A stretch of DNA of 64,000 bases. It comes from Actinomycetospora chiangmaiensis DSM 45062 (GTDB lineage: Bacteria; Actinomycetota; Actinomycetes; Mycobacteriales; Pseudonocardiaceae). Numbering within the stretch: position 1 is the stretch's first letter; each line of letters starts with the position of its first letter. The notes under the pieces are model-generated. The model saw only the letters and a program-made list of their open reading frames with translations. It searched no databases and was not told where the DNA came from. The translations under genes and the position numbers were made by a program. The stretch is from the NCBI RefSeq assembly GCF_000379625.1, contig NZ_KB903245.1, positions 153,124-217,123 on the forward strand, read 5' to 3'. Below are positions 8,545 to 16,115 of the stretch, piece after piece.

Positions 8545-9036
8545 CTACTCCGGCCGACGGTGCCGCCCGCCCGCCTCGCGGACGGGCTGGGACGCCATCG
8601 GGGGCGCCGGCAGCGCCAGCACCTCCCGGGCGGTGATCGCCTTCGGCGCGGGCGTCGGCACGCCGGCGCGCAGCAGACGCACCAGCGCCTCGTACCACTG
8701 CATGAGCACGGCCCAGGGCGTCGGCGCGGGTGGACGGGACTCGCGGCGGCGTCGGGTGACGGCCTCCCGGCAGGGCCGGCACACGTGCGCGGCGGTGGCA
8801 CCGAGCGGCGCCGGGTCGACGACGACGCCGCACAGGCCCATCGGCGGCTCGCCGGTGCGATTGGCCTGCTCGAGCTCGGTCGCCATCACGGCGTGCTCGG
8901 TGCGGTCGGCGCAGGAGGTCATCGACAGCGGTCGGTCACCGGGCAGGGGCGGCGGCCACGCACCCCATGCGCCGGACGGCGCCTCGTCGACCGCTGGACG
9001 CGCTGCACGAACCACTCGGCGCGTCTCGGTCGTCAT
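8545..9036 (-). CDS. Hypothetical protein with a CG...CxxC zinc-ribbon-like motif
   Basis: The 163-residue product begins MTTETRRVVRAARPAVDE. Its centre reads HAVMATELEQANRTGEPPMG, then LCGVVVDPAPLGATAAHVCRPC. This HAV...TGEP...ALCG...CxxC layout is common in small actinobacterial zinc-ribbon proteins of unknown function (compare DUF3039). The C-terminal third is proline/arginine-rich. It converges with the cupin gene only three bases away. Function is not known. Confidence 0.6.
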   Translation of the reverse strand: MTTETRRVVRAARPAVDEAPSGAWGAWPPPLPGDRPLSMTSCADRTEHAVMATELEQANRTGEPPMGLCGVVVDPAPLGATAAHVCRPCREAVTRRRRESRPPAPTPWAVLMQWYEALVRLLRAGVPTPAPKAITAREVLALPAPPMASQPVREAGGRHRRPE

Positions 9037-9429
9037 GTGTCCATTCTGCGGCCACTCGTCGCGGCCCGACGCCTGAGCCGTGCCGCCCGTGCGGGTGAAC
9101 TTCGAACGACCTCCCGGCGACGTCCGACCACCCGACCGGTCGCCCGCCCGGACTGAAACTCGTCCGACCGCGCGGTCTGCGGACCGTCACGATCGGACAC
9201 CACGCCTGGTCCGGCCGACGATGGACCATCAACGTTGAGCAGGCCAGCCCGCCCAACTCGCTGCTCGCGTCCCTCGTCGGAGACAGGGCCTCCCCCGCCT
9301 GGTGGCCGCAGAAGAGGACGGTGGCGGCCGTGATCGGTCCGCGGCGTGCCGCAGGGCGTCGGCCAGGACCGGGCGACCGGCACCCACGGGACCATCGCCG
9401 GGGTGCCGCTCGCTCGTCACGGGCACGTC
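9037..9429. other. 393-bp gap without a convincing gene
   Basis: Several short frames are open on both strands. None has the strong third-position GC bias of neighbouring genes or a recognisable family. It lies between the iron-siderophore binding protein (ending at 9430) and the zinc-ribbon-like gene, so it should hold a terminator and a promoter. Short inverted pairs such as GTCCG...CGGAC near 9170-9200 are the only structure seen. Confidence 0.5.
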
Positions 9430-10392
9430 CTAGCGCAGGGCCTGCGCGAGCGGCGGCACCATCGCGTCGATCGCGTACTGGAGCGACAGCGGGCTGCCGA
9501 AGCCGACGGCGCCGGCGAACACCGACGTCTCGCCGCCGAGGAACGCGACCTTGCCCTGTGCCACCACCGGCAGGGTGTCGAACGTCGGGACGGCCCGGGC
9601 CGTCGCCTCGTCGGCGCCGAACACGGCGAGCGCGTCCTTGTTCAGCTCGCCGAGCTGCTCGGCGGACAGCTCCTGGGTGGTCGGCGCGACCTGCATGCCG
9701 AGCCCCGTGAACGGCTGCGTCCGCAGGTCGTCGACGCCGAGCGAGTTGGTGGAGCCGTTGGCGGTGAGGTCGACCGCGACGGTCTTCCCGGCGAACTGCT
9801 GGTTGGCGTTCTTCGCGTCGGTGAATTTCTGCTCGACGCCTGCGATCACCTGGTCGGCCCGCGCGGTCTCCCCGAGGGCCTGCCCGGTGATCCGGGTCTG
9901 CTCCTGCCACGGCACGGCCACGCCGTCCTGCGGGTCGGCGATCGTCGGCGCGATGCGGGAGAGGGCGTCGTAGTCGGCCCGCTCCATGTAGGAGTAGACG
10001 CCGAGGATGAGGTCGGGCCGCAGCGACGCGACCTTCTCCACGTCGATCTGGTTGCCGCCGACGAGCTCGGGACGCTGCCCGCCGAGGGCCTGCTGCGCCC
10101 ACGGGCGGTTCGCGGCGTCGAAGGAGCCGAGGAACTGGCGCTCGCCGACGGGCACGACGCCGAGCGCGAGGGCGAAGTCGACGTCGTTGTAGCCGACGGT
10201 GACGACCCGGACCGGCCTGGTCGGGATCGTCGTCGTCCCGAACTTGTGCGTGATCGTCACCGGGAAGCCGGGCGCGGCGGGGGCCGACGACGCGGCGGCG
10301 CCCGACTCCGCCCCACCACCGCAGGCGGACAGCACGAGGGCGGCGACGAGGCCGAGGAGGAGCGCCACGACGGGGCGGCGGCGAGGACTCAT
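9430..10392 (-). CDS. Iron-siderophore ABC transporter substrate-binding lipoprotein
   Basis: The 320-residue protein has a lipoprotein signal (MSPRRRPVVALLLGLVAALV then LSACGGG), so the cysteine near residue 24 should be acylated and the protein anchored outside the membrane. The body fits the FecB/FhuD helical-backbone fold: TTIPTRPVRVVTVGYNDVDF, LRPDLILGVYSYM, and LDVIA-like turns. It delivers ferric siderophores to the two FecCD permeases encoded at 11312-13461. An excellent IdeR/DtxR box lies 30-49 bases upstream, so iron repression is expected. Confidence 0.93.
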   Translation of the reverse strand: MSPRRRPVVALLLGLVAALVLSACGGGAESGAAASSAPAAPGFPVTITHKFGTTTIPTRPVRVVTVGYNDVDFALALGVVPVGERQFLGSFDAANRPWAQQALGGQRPELVGGNQIDVEKVASLRPDLILGVYSYMERADYDALSRIAPTIADPQDGVAVPWQEQTRITGQALGETARADQVIAGVEQKFTDAKNANQQFAGKTVAVDLTANGSTNSLGVDDLRTQPFTGLGMQVAPTTQELSAEQLGELNKDALAVFGADEATARAVPTFDTLPVVAQGKVAFLGGETSVFAGAVGFGSPLSLQYAIDAMVPPLAQALR

Positions 10393-10422
10393 GGGGGCTC
10401 CGGACGAACGGCGATGGAAGTC

Positions 10423-10441
10423 AAAGGTGAGGCTTACCTAA
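10423..10441. promoter_or_regulatory. IdeR/DtxR iron box
   Basis: AAAGGTGAGGCTTACCTAA matches the IdeR/DtxR consensus TWAGGTWAGSCTWACCTWA at 17 of 19 positions. It lies directly upstream of the siderophore-binding lipoprotein gene. Iron-loaded IdeR bound here would block transcription. Confidence 0.85.
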
Positions 10442-10454
10442 TCGGAGTCGAAGG

Positions 10455-11315
10455 TCAACTGTTCGAATCATCACGAACGCGGTGCCGCCGACCGATCGGC
10501 AGCACGAGCGGAGTGCCGGACACGGGGTCCGTGACGACCTTCGCCTCGAGGCCGAACACGTCGCGCATCGTCTGCTCGGTGAGGACGTCGGCCGGGGCGC
10601 CGGCACCGGCGATCCGGCCGTCCCGCATGGCGACGAGGCGGTCGGCGTAGCGGGCCGCGAGGTTGAGGTCGTGCAGCACCATCACCACCGTGCGGCCCCG
10701 CTCGCGGTGCAGCCGTTCGACGAGGTCGAGGACGTCGACCTGGTGCGCGAGGTCGAGGAACGTCGTCGGCTCGTCGAGCAGCAGCACGTCGGTGCCCTGC
10801 GCCAGCGCCATCGAGATCCACACCCGCTGCCGCTGGCCGCCGGAGAGCGTCTCGAGCGGCCGGTCGGCGAACTCGCTCGTCCCCGTCCAGGCGAGCGCCT
10901 CGGCGACCACGGCCTCGTCGTCGGGACCCCACTGCCGGAACCAGCGCTGGTGGGGGTGCCGGCCGCGCGCCACGAGGTCGGCGACGAGCAGTCCCTCGGG
11001 CGCCACCGGGTCCTGCGGGAGCACCCCGAGCACCGTCGCGACCTGCCGGGACGGCAGCCGGTCGATGCGCTCCCCGTCGAGCAGCACGTGCCCGTGCCGC
11101 GGGGCGAGCAGGCGGGCCATCGCCCGCAGCAGGGTCGACTTGCCGCAGCCGTTGGGCCCGATCACGGCGGTCACGGTGCCCTCGACGACGTCGAGGTCGA
11201 GGCCGCCGTCCGCGCCCACGACGAGCGTGTCGTCGTAGCCGACCTGCAGCCCCTCGGTGCGCAGCCGGGTCCGCCTCGCCTTCCCGACGGCGGGTGCGGT
11301 CAGGTCCGTGGTCAC
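10455..11315 (-). CDS. Iron-siderophore ABC transporter ATP-binding protein
   Basis: GTG 11315 overlaps the permease stop (GTGA) and is preceded by GAGGAGGACC, giving 286 residues. Walker A GPNGCGKST (about 53-61), signature LSGGQRQR (about 156), Walker B DVLLLDEPTTFLD and switch histidine VLHDLNLAARYADR are all present. The C-terminus has the FepC/FhuC-type tail. It powers ferric-siderophore uptake with the two upstream permeases. The frame is open much further upstream, but that stretch is the permease in another frame. Confidence 0.95.
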   Translation of the reverse strand: MTTDLTAPAVGKARRTRLRTEGLQVGYDDTLVVGADGGLDLDVVEGTVTAVIGPNGCGKSTLLRAMARLLAPRHGHVLLDGERIDRLPSRQVATVLGVLPQDPVAPEGLLVADLVARGRHPHQRWFRQWGPDDEAVVAEALAWTGTSEFADRPLETLSGGQRQRVWISMALAQGTDVLLLDEPTTFLDLAHQVDVLDLVERLHRERGRTVVMVLHDLNLAARYADRLVAMRDGRIAGAGAPADVLTEQTMRDVFGLEAKVVTDPVSGTPLVLPIGRRHRVRDDSNS

Positions 11316-12418
11316 ACGGTCCTCCTCCGAGTTGGGCGGACGAGCAGGTACAGCAGGTACGGGGCGCCGACGACGGTGACGACCCCGACGGGGACCGCCT
11401 CCCCCAGCACCGTGCGGGCGACGAGGTCGGCCGTCACCACCAGCAGCGCCCCGCCCAGCGCGGAACCCACCAGCGGTGGCCGGGAGCCCCCGGAGAGGCG
11501 CAGCAGGATCTGCGGGACGACGAGTGCGACGAAGCGGATGGGCCCGGCGCAGGCCGTCGCCACCGCAGCCAGCGCCACGGCCACGCCCACCACCCCGGCC
11601 CGGGCGCGGTCGACCCGCAGCCCCAGACCGCGGGCGGACTCGTCGCCCAGCTCGAGGGCGGCGAGGCGGAACGCGAGGACGAGCGCGAACGGCAGCCCGA
11701 TGGCCACGACCAGAGCGGCCGGCACCACGTTCTCCCACGACCGGCTGGCCAGCGAGCCACGCAGCCAGGTGAGCACCTGGCCCGCCTGCTGCACGTTCGC
11801 CGACACCAGCAGATAGGTCGTCAGCGAGACCGCGGCGGAGCTGATCCCGACCCCGACGAGCAGCAGCCGGAACCCGTCGAGCCCCTTCCGGTAGGCGAGG
11901 GCGTGGACCAGGGCCGCGGCGACCAGCCCACCCGCGAGGGCCGCAATCGGCGTTCCGAACGGCGAGACCGCCAGGCCCGACACCCCGGCACCGCCGGCGA
12001 GGACGACGGACGCCACCGCGAAGAGGCTGGCGCCGTCGGTCACCCCCAGGATGTCCGGACTGGCCAGCGGGTTGCGGGCCACGGCCTGCGTGAGCGCGCC
12101 CGAGAGCCCCAGGGCGGCGCCGACGAACACCCCGGTCAGCGTCCGGGGCAGCCGCAGTTCGGTGACGATGTAGGCGTCGGCGGAGTCGCCCCCACCGAGC
12201 AGGATCCGCACGACCTCCGTGACCGGGATCGGGAAGTCCCCCCGGCCGAGGTTGACCGCGCACACGACGACGAGCAGCACCGCGGCGACGGCCGCCACCG
12301 CGGCCGCGCGCGGCCGCCACACGCCGGTGACGGGCCCGATGCGGAAGCCGCGGCGGGCCGTCGTCAGGACCGGTGGCCCGAGGGTCGGGCTCCGTCGTGC
12401 CGCGTCTCCCCCGCTCAC
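11312..12418 (-). CDS. FecCD-family iron-siderophore permease (second subunit)
   Basis: The start is GTG 12418, overlapping the preceding permease stop as GTGA, giving 368 residues. About nine to ten membrane helices and the family motifs LRLPRTLTGVFVGAALGLSG, NPLASPDILGVTDGAS and GPIRFVALVVPQILLRLSG (cytoplasmic coupling helix) are seen. It forms the membrane channel with the 12415-13461 product. The N-terminus has an extra soluble stretch of about 30 residues compared with usual FecC/D. Confidence 0.95.
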   Translation of the reverse strand: MSGGDAARRSPTLGPPVLTTARRGFRIGPVTGVWRPRAAAVAAVAAVLLVVVCAVNLGRGDFPIPVTEVVRILLGGGDSADAYIVTELRLPRTLTGVFVGAALGLSGALTQAVARNPLASPDILGVTDGASLFAVASVVLAGGAGVSGLAVSPFGTPIAALAGGLVAAALVHALAYRKGLDGFRLLLVGVGISSAAVSLTTYLLVSANVQQAGQVLTWLRGSLASRSWENVVPAALVVAIGLPFALVLAFRLAALELGDESARGLGLRVDRARAGVVGVAVALAAVATACAGPIRFVALVVPQILLRLSGGSRPPLVGSALGGALLVVTADLVARTVLGEAVPVGVVTVVGAPYLLYLLVRPTRRRTV

Positions 12419-13461
12419 AGGCGCGCCAGCTTCCGCCGCCGCACCAGCGCGATGAAGAACGGCGCCCCGACCACGGCCAGGACGATCCCGACCTGCAGCT
12501 CCCCCGGGCGGACCACCAGGCGGCCGATCACGTCGGCGAGCAGCACCGACGTCGCGCCGCCCAGGCCCGCGACGGGCAGCAACCACCGGTGGTCGGGCCC
12601 CGTGACGAAGCGCGCCATGTGCGGCGCGACCAGGCCGACGAAGGAGATCGGACCCGCGACCGCCACCGCAGAGCCTGCGAGCAGCGTGATCGCGGCGATC
12701 CCGAGCGCCCGGGCCCGCCCGACGTGGTGGCCCAGCCCGCGGGCGGTGTCCTCGCCGAGCGCGAGCACGTCGAGCCCGGGGGCGTTGGCCGCCGCGAGCA
12801 CCAGCCCGGCCAGCACGAACGGGGCGATCTGCAGGGAGGCCGCGGCGTCCTTGTCGTCGAGAGCGCCGGCGGACCAGAAGCGGTAGGCGTCGAGGGAGGA
12901 CGTGTCGCGCAGGACCAGCGCGGACGTGACGGCGATGAGCAGCTCGCTGACGGCAACACCCGCGAGGGCCAGGGTGACCGGGGTCGGTCCGCCCGCCCGA
13001 CTGCCGCCCAGCGACGCCAGGCCGAACACGAGCGCACTCGCCAGGGCCGCGCCGGCGAAGCCGAACCCGACCGTGCCGTACAGGCTCGTGATGCCGAGGA
13101 ACTGGATCGCGACGACGAGCAGGAACCCCGCCCCGGCGCTGACCCCGAGCAGGCCGGGGTCGGCGAGCGGGTTGCGGGTGTGGCCCTGCATCAGCGCGCC
13201 GGCGACCCCGAGGGCGATCCCGACGAGGGCCCCGAGCAGCGTCCGCGGCACCCGGAGGTCCCGCACGATCGCGACCGACTGGTCGGTCCCGGTGCCGGTG
13301 AGCCCCGCCCACACCTGCGCCGGGTCCAGCAGGGCCGCCCCGACCATGATCGACAGCACCCCCGCGACGAGGAGGGCCACGACGGCGATCCCGACGACGA
13401 GTGCGGGCCGGCGGGTCCGGGGGGAACGGGTCCCGGCCGGTCGGTCGGCGAGCGCGGTCAT
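12415..13461 (-). CDS. FecCD-family iron-siderophore permease (first subunit)
   Basis: The 348-residue protein has the FecCD hallmarks LRVPRTLLGALVGIALGVAG, NPLADPGLLGVSAGAGFL and GPISFVGLVAPHMARFV, with about ten membrane segments. It is the first gene of the importer operon (permease, permease, ATPase). An IdeR-like box lies about 17-35 bases upstream of its start. With the separate lipoprotein gene downstream it makes a complete ferric-siderophore ABC importer. Confidence 0.95.
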   Translation of the reverse strand: MTALADRPAGTRSPRTRRPALVVGIAVVALLVAGVLSIMVGAALLDPAQVWAGLTGTGTDQSVAIVRDLRVPRTLLGALVGIALGVAGALMQGHTRNPLADPGLLGVSAGAGFLLVVAIQFLGITSLYGTVGFGFAGAALASALVFGLASLGGSRAGGPTPVTLALAGVAVSELLIAVTSALVLRDTSSLDAYRFWSAGALDDKDAAASLQIAPFVLAGLVLAAANAPGLDVLALGEDTARGLGHHVGRARALGIAAITLLAGSAVAVAGPISFVGLVAPHMARFVTGPDHRWLLPVAGLGGATSVLLADVIGRLVVRPGELQVGIVLAVVGAPFFIALVRRRKLARL

Positions 13462-13477
13462 GGGCCCCTCCCTCGAC

Positions 13478-13496
13478 TGAGGCCAGGCAAACCTAA
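13478..13496. promoter_or_regulatory. IdeR/DtxR iron box (weaker)
   Basis: TGAGGCCAGGCAAACCTAA agrees with the IdeR/DtxR consensus at 15 of 19 positions, with the right half nearly perfect. It lies upstream of the first permease gene and overlaps the gap to the divergent methyltransferase. Confidence 0.7.
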
Positions 13497-13545
13497 CTCA
13501 CGCCCCGATCGCCGGTCGCACCGCGTCGTCGCGAGGATGTCCCCC

Positions 13546-14325
13546 GTGATCGAGACCCTGCCGCTGACCGGCGAGCGCACCGTCCCCGGCATCCCGGCGG
13601 AGAACTACTGGTTCCGCCGGCACGAGGCGGTGTACCTCGCGCTCGTCGACGACTGCCGCGACGCCGTGGTGCTCGAGGCCGGGGTCGGCGAGGGGTACGG
13701 GGCGGCCCTGCTGTCGGACGTCGCGCAGCGTGTCGTCGGGCTGGAACTGGAGGCGGTCACGGCGAGTCACGTGCGGCGCCGCTACGGGCTCGACGTGGTC
13801 CGCGCCGACCTGCAGCGCCTCCCCCTGCCCGACGCCTCGGTCGACGTCGTGGTGAACCTCCAGGTCATCGAGCACCTGTGGGACCAGCCCGGGTTCCTGC
13901 GCGAGTGCGCCCGCGTGCTGCGTCCGGGCGGCCGGCTGCACTGCTCCACGCCCAACCGCCTGACCTTCTCCCCCGGCAACGCGCTCGACGACCGCCCGCT
14001 CAACCCCTTCCACACCCGCGAGCTCGCCGCCGCGGACCTCACGGCGATGCTTCCCGACGCCGGGTTCGGTGCGGTCGAGGTGCGCGGGCTCCACCACGGC
14101 CCTCGGCTGGTCGAGCGCGACGCACGGCACGGCGGGTCGCTCGTCGAGGCGCAGATCGCGCTGGCCCTGTCCGGCGCCCCGTGGCCCGCGGACCTGCAGG
14201 CCGACGTCGAGGCCGTCACCGTCGACGAGTTCGAGCTGCGCAGCGACGACGTCGACGCCTCGCTCGACCTCGTGGTCAGCGCGGTACGGCCGGGGTCTTC
14301 TTCTCCCACAGCTCGCCGCCGGTGA
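13546..14325 (+). CDS. SAM-dependent methyltransferase, Rv3030-like (MGLP locus)
   Basis: The most plausible start is GTG 13546, eight bases after AGGA; an ATG at 13537 is the alternative. The protein (about 259 residues) begins VIETLPLTGERTVPGIPAEN. It shows motif I VLEAGVGEGYGAALL, then VVNLQVIEHLWDQPGFLREC and RVLRPGGRLHCSTPN of the class I fold. Gene order (etfAB nearby, then GH57 and GT4 enzymes) matches Rv3030-Rv3031-Rv3032, so it probably O-methylates a polymethylated sugar such as MGLP. Its 3' end overlaps the convergent small membrane gene by 50 bases. Confidence 0.85.
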   Translation: MIETLPLTGERTVPGIPAENYWFRRHEAVYLALVDDCRDAVVLEAGVGEGYGAALLSDVAQRVVGLELEAVTASHVRRRYGLDVVRADLQRLPLPDASVDVVVNLQVIEHLWDQPGFLRECARVLRPGGRLHCSTPNRLTFSPGNALDDRPLNPFHTRELAAADLTAMLPDAGFGAVEVRGLHHGPRLVERDARHGGSLVEAQIALALSGAPWPADLQADVEAVTVDEFELRSDDVDASLDLVVSAVRPGSSSPTARRR

Positions 14326-14482
14326 GCACGTAGACGAACGGCACCACGGGCACCAGGGCCAGGACGCCCCAGACGATCTTCGCGGTGCCGCTGAGCTCGG
14401 GCCGCACGACGAGGTTCAGCCACACCAGGATCACCGCGACCGGGTGCAGGAAGCAGACGAGCAGTTCGGCGATCTTCTTCAT
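14276..14482 (-). CDS. Small PLDc_N-type membrane protein
   Basis: ATG 14482 gives a 68-residue protein, MKKIAELLVCFLHPVAVILV followed by a second hydrophobic segment (TAKIVWGVLALVPVVPFVYV) and a charged tail. Two helices with the short linker are typical of the phospholipase-D N-terminal-like (cardiolipin synthase N-terminal) small proteins of actinobacteria. It overlaps the 3' end of the methyltransferase on the other strand. The role is unknown. Confidence 0.75.
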   Translation of the reverse strand: MKKIAELLVCFLHPVAVILVWLNLVVRPELSGTAKIVWGVLALVPVVPFVYVLTGGELWEKKTPAVPR

Positions 14483-14564
14483 GGCGCGCTCCTCGGCAGC
14501 AGGGCGGCCCCGGCTCGACCGCGGTCGTGCGACCGTACCGTCGACACCGGAGGACGAACGCCGA

Positions 14565-14579
14565 CTACCGCTGGGTAAC
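14565..14579. promoter_or_regulatory. Dyad operator candidate upstream of the GH57 gene
   Basis: CTACCGCTGGGTAAC nearly repeats CTACCGGCGGGTAAC at 2285-2299 upstream of etfB. It lies 28 bases before the GH57 start. A shared regulator for etfBA and the MGLP-type genes is inferred. Confidence 0.4.
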
Positions 14580-14606
14580 GTGCGGGTCCCGGTGCGAAGG
14601 AGGCCG

Positions 14607-16115
14607 ATGGAGGAGGGCACGTTCTGCCTGGTCCTGCACTCCCACCTGCCCTGGCTCGCCCGGCACGGGTCGTGGCCGGTCGGTGAGGACTGGCTCTACC
14701 AGGCGTGGGCGCACTCCTATCTGCCCGTGGTCGACGTGCTGCACCGGCTGGCCGAGCAGGGGCACCGCGACGTCCTCACCCTCGGCGTCACGCCCGTCCT
14801 CGCCGCACAGCTCGACCACCCGTACACGCTGCGTGCGATGCACTCCTGGCTCGCCGACTGGCAGCTCCGCGCCCACGCCGCCCACGCGCGGCTCCCGCAG
14901 GTGGCCGCGCGCGAGCACCGGGTCGCTGCCGCGGCACTGGAGACCTTCGAGCACACCTGGCGCCACGGCGGCTCGCCGGTGTTCCGGTCCCTCACCGACG
15001 CGGGTGTGGTCGAGCTCCTCGGCGGCCCGGTCACGCACCCGTTCGGTCCGTTGCTGCCCGGCCGGGTCCGGCGATTCCTGCTCGACGGCGGGCTGCGCGA
15101 CACCGTCCGGCGGCTCGGCTCCCGCCCGCAGGGCATCTGGGCCCCGGAGTGCGGCTACGCGCCGGGGATGGAGCGCGAGTACGCCGCGGCCGGGGTGCAG
15201 CGCTTCCTCGTCGACGGCCCCGCCCTGCGCGGCGACACCGCGGCCGCGCACCCGGTCGACGGCTCGGACGTCGTCGCGTTCGGCCGCGACCTCGACGTCA
15301 CCTACCGCGTCTGGTCGCCGCGGGCCGGCTACCCGGGTGGCCCCGACTACCGCGACTTCCACACCTTCGACCACGGCTCGGGCTTCAAGCCCTACCGCGT
15401 CACCGGGAAGCGGGTCGCCGAGAAGGCACCCTACGAGCCCGACCGGGCCGCGCTCGCCGTCGGGAAGGACGCGCGGGACTTCGTCGACACCGTCGTGGCC
15501 CGGCTGCGGGAACTGCGCGCACGGCGGGGCCGGCCGGGCCTCGTCGTCGCGGCGTACGACACCGAGCTGTTCGGGCACTGGTGGCACGAGGGCCCGGCGT
15601 GGCTGGAGCAGGTGCTGACGCTGCTTCCCGACGCCGGGGTGCGCGTCACCACCCTGCGGGGCGCGGTCGAGGCCGGGCACGTCGAGGAACCGGTGGTGCT
15701 CCCGCCGTCCTCGTGGGGCTCGGGCAAGGACTGGCGGGTGTGGGACGGCGCCGCGGTGGCCGACATGGTCGCCGACAACACCGGTGTCGCGACCCGGCTG
15801 CTCGCCGCGGTCGACGGCGTACCGCGGTCGACCGGACGGGACGCCACGCTCGACGCGCTGGCCGTGCAGGCGGCGCTGGCGCTGTCGAGCGACTGGGCGT
15901 TCATGGTCACGAAGGACTCGGCCGCGCACTACGCCCGACGCCGGGCCGCGGAGCACCGCGACCGGGTCCGCGAGCTGACCGACCTCCTGCCCGCCGGGCG
16001 GCACGAGGAGGCCGCCGCACGGGCGGCGACGTTCGCGGCGCAGGACGACCTGTTCGGTCACCTCGACGCGCGGCACCTGATGCCGGTCCGCTCCCGGGTG
16101 CTGGTCGACGCATGA
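14607..16115 (+). CDS. GH57 1,4-alpha-glucan branching enzyme (Rv3031-like)
   Basis: ATG 14607 follows AGGAGGCCG, giving 502 residues. The start FCLVLHSHLPWLARHG holds the HSHLP motif of GH57. WAPECGYAPGMEREYAAAGV carries the nucleophile glutamate (around residue 195) and AAYDTELFGHWWHEGP the catalytic aspartate (around 325). The C-terminal helical domain (SSDWAFMVTKDSAAHYARRR) is typical of TK1436-type branching enzymes. It introduces alpha-1,6 branches in glucans. Coupled to the GT4 gene by ATGA, it probably builds MGLP-like polymers with it. Confidence 0.92.
   Translation: MEEGTFCLVLHSHLPWLARHGSWPVGEDWLYQAWAHSYLPVVDVLHRLAEQGHRDVLTLGVTPVLAAQLDHPYTLRAMHSWLADWQLRAHAAHARLPQVAAREHRVAAAALETFEHTWRHGGSPVFRSLTDAGVVELLGGPVTHPFGPLLPGRVRRFLLDGGLRDTVRRLGSRPQGIWAPECGYAPGMEREYAAAGVQRFLVDGPALRGDTAAAHPVDGSDVVAFGRDLDVTYRVWSPRAGYPGGPDYRDFHTFDHGSGFKPYRVTGKRVAEKAPYEPDRAALAVGKDARDFVDTVVARLRELRARRGRPGLVVAAYDTELFGHWWHEGPAWLEQVLTLLPDAGVRVTTLRGAVEAGHVEEPVVLPPSSWGSGKDWRVWDGAAVADMVADNTGVATRLLAAVDGVPRSTGRDATLDALAVQAALALSSDWAFMVTKDSAAHYARRRAAEHRDRVRELTDLLPAGRHEEAAARAATFAAQDDLFGHLDARHLMPVRSRVLVDA

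Noticed and set aside
9033-9395. Minus-strand frame of 120 codons whose stop overlaps the next ATG
   Set aside because: Third codon positions are mixed, no family is recognised and there is no clear ribosome binding site. The ATGA overlap alone is not enough.
11316-12320. N-terminal extension of the siderophore ATPase frame
   Set aside because: The GTGA overlap and GGAGGA before 11315 fix the start. The extension is the permease gene read in another frame.
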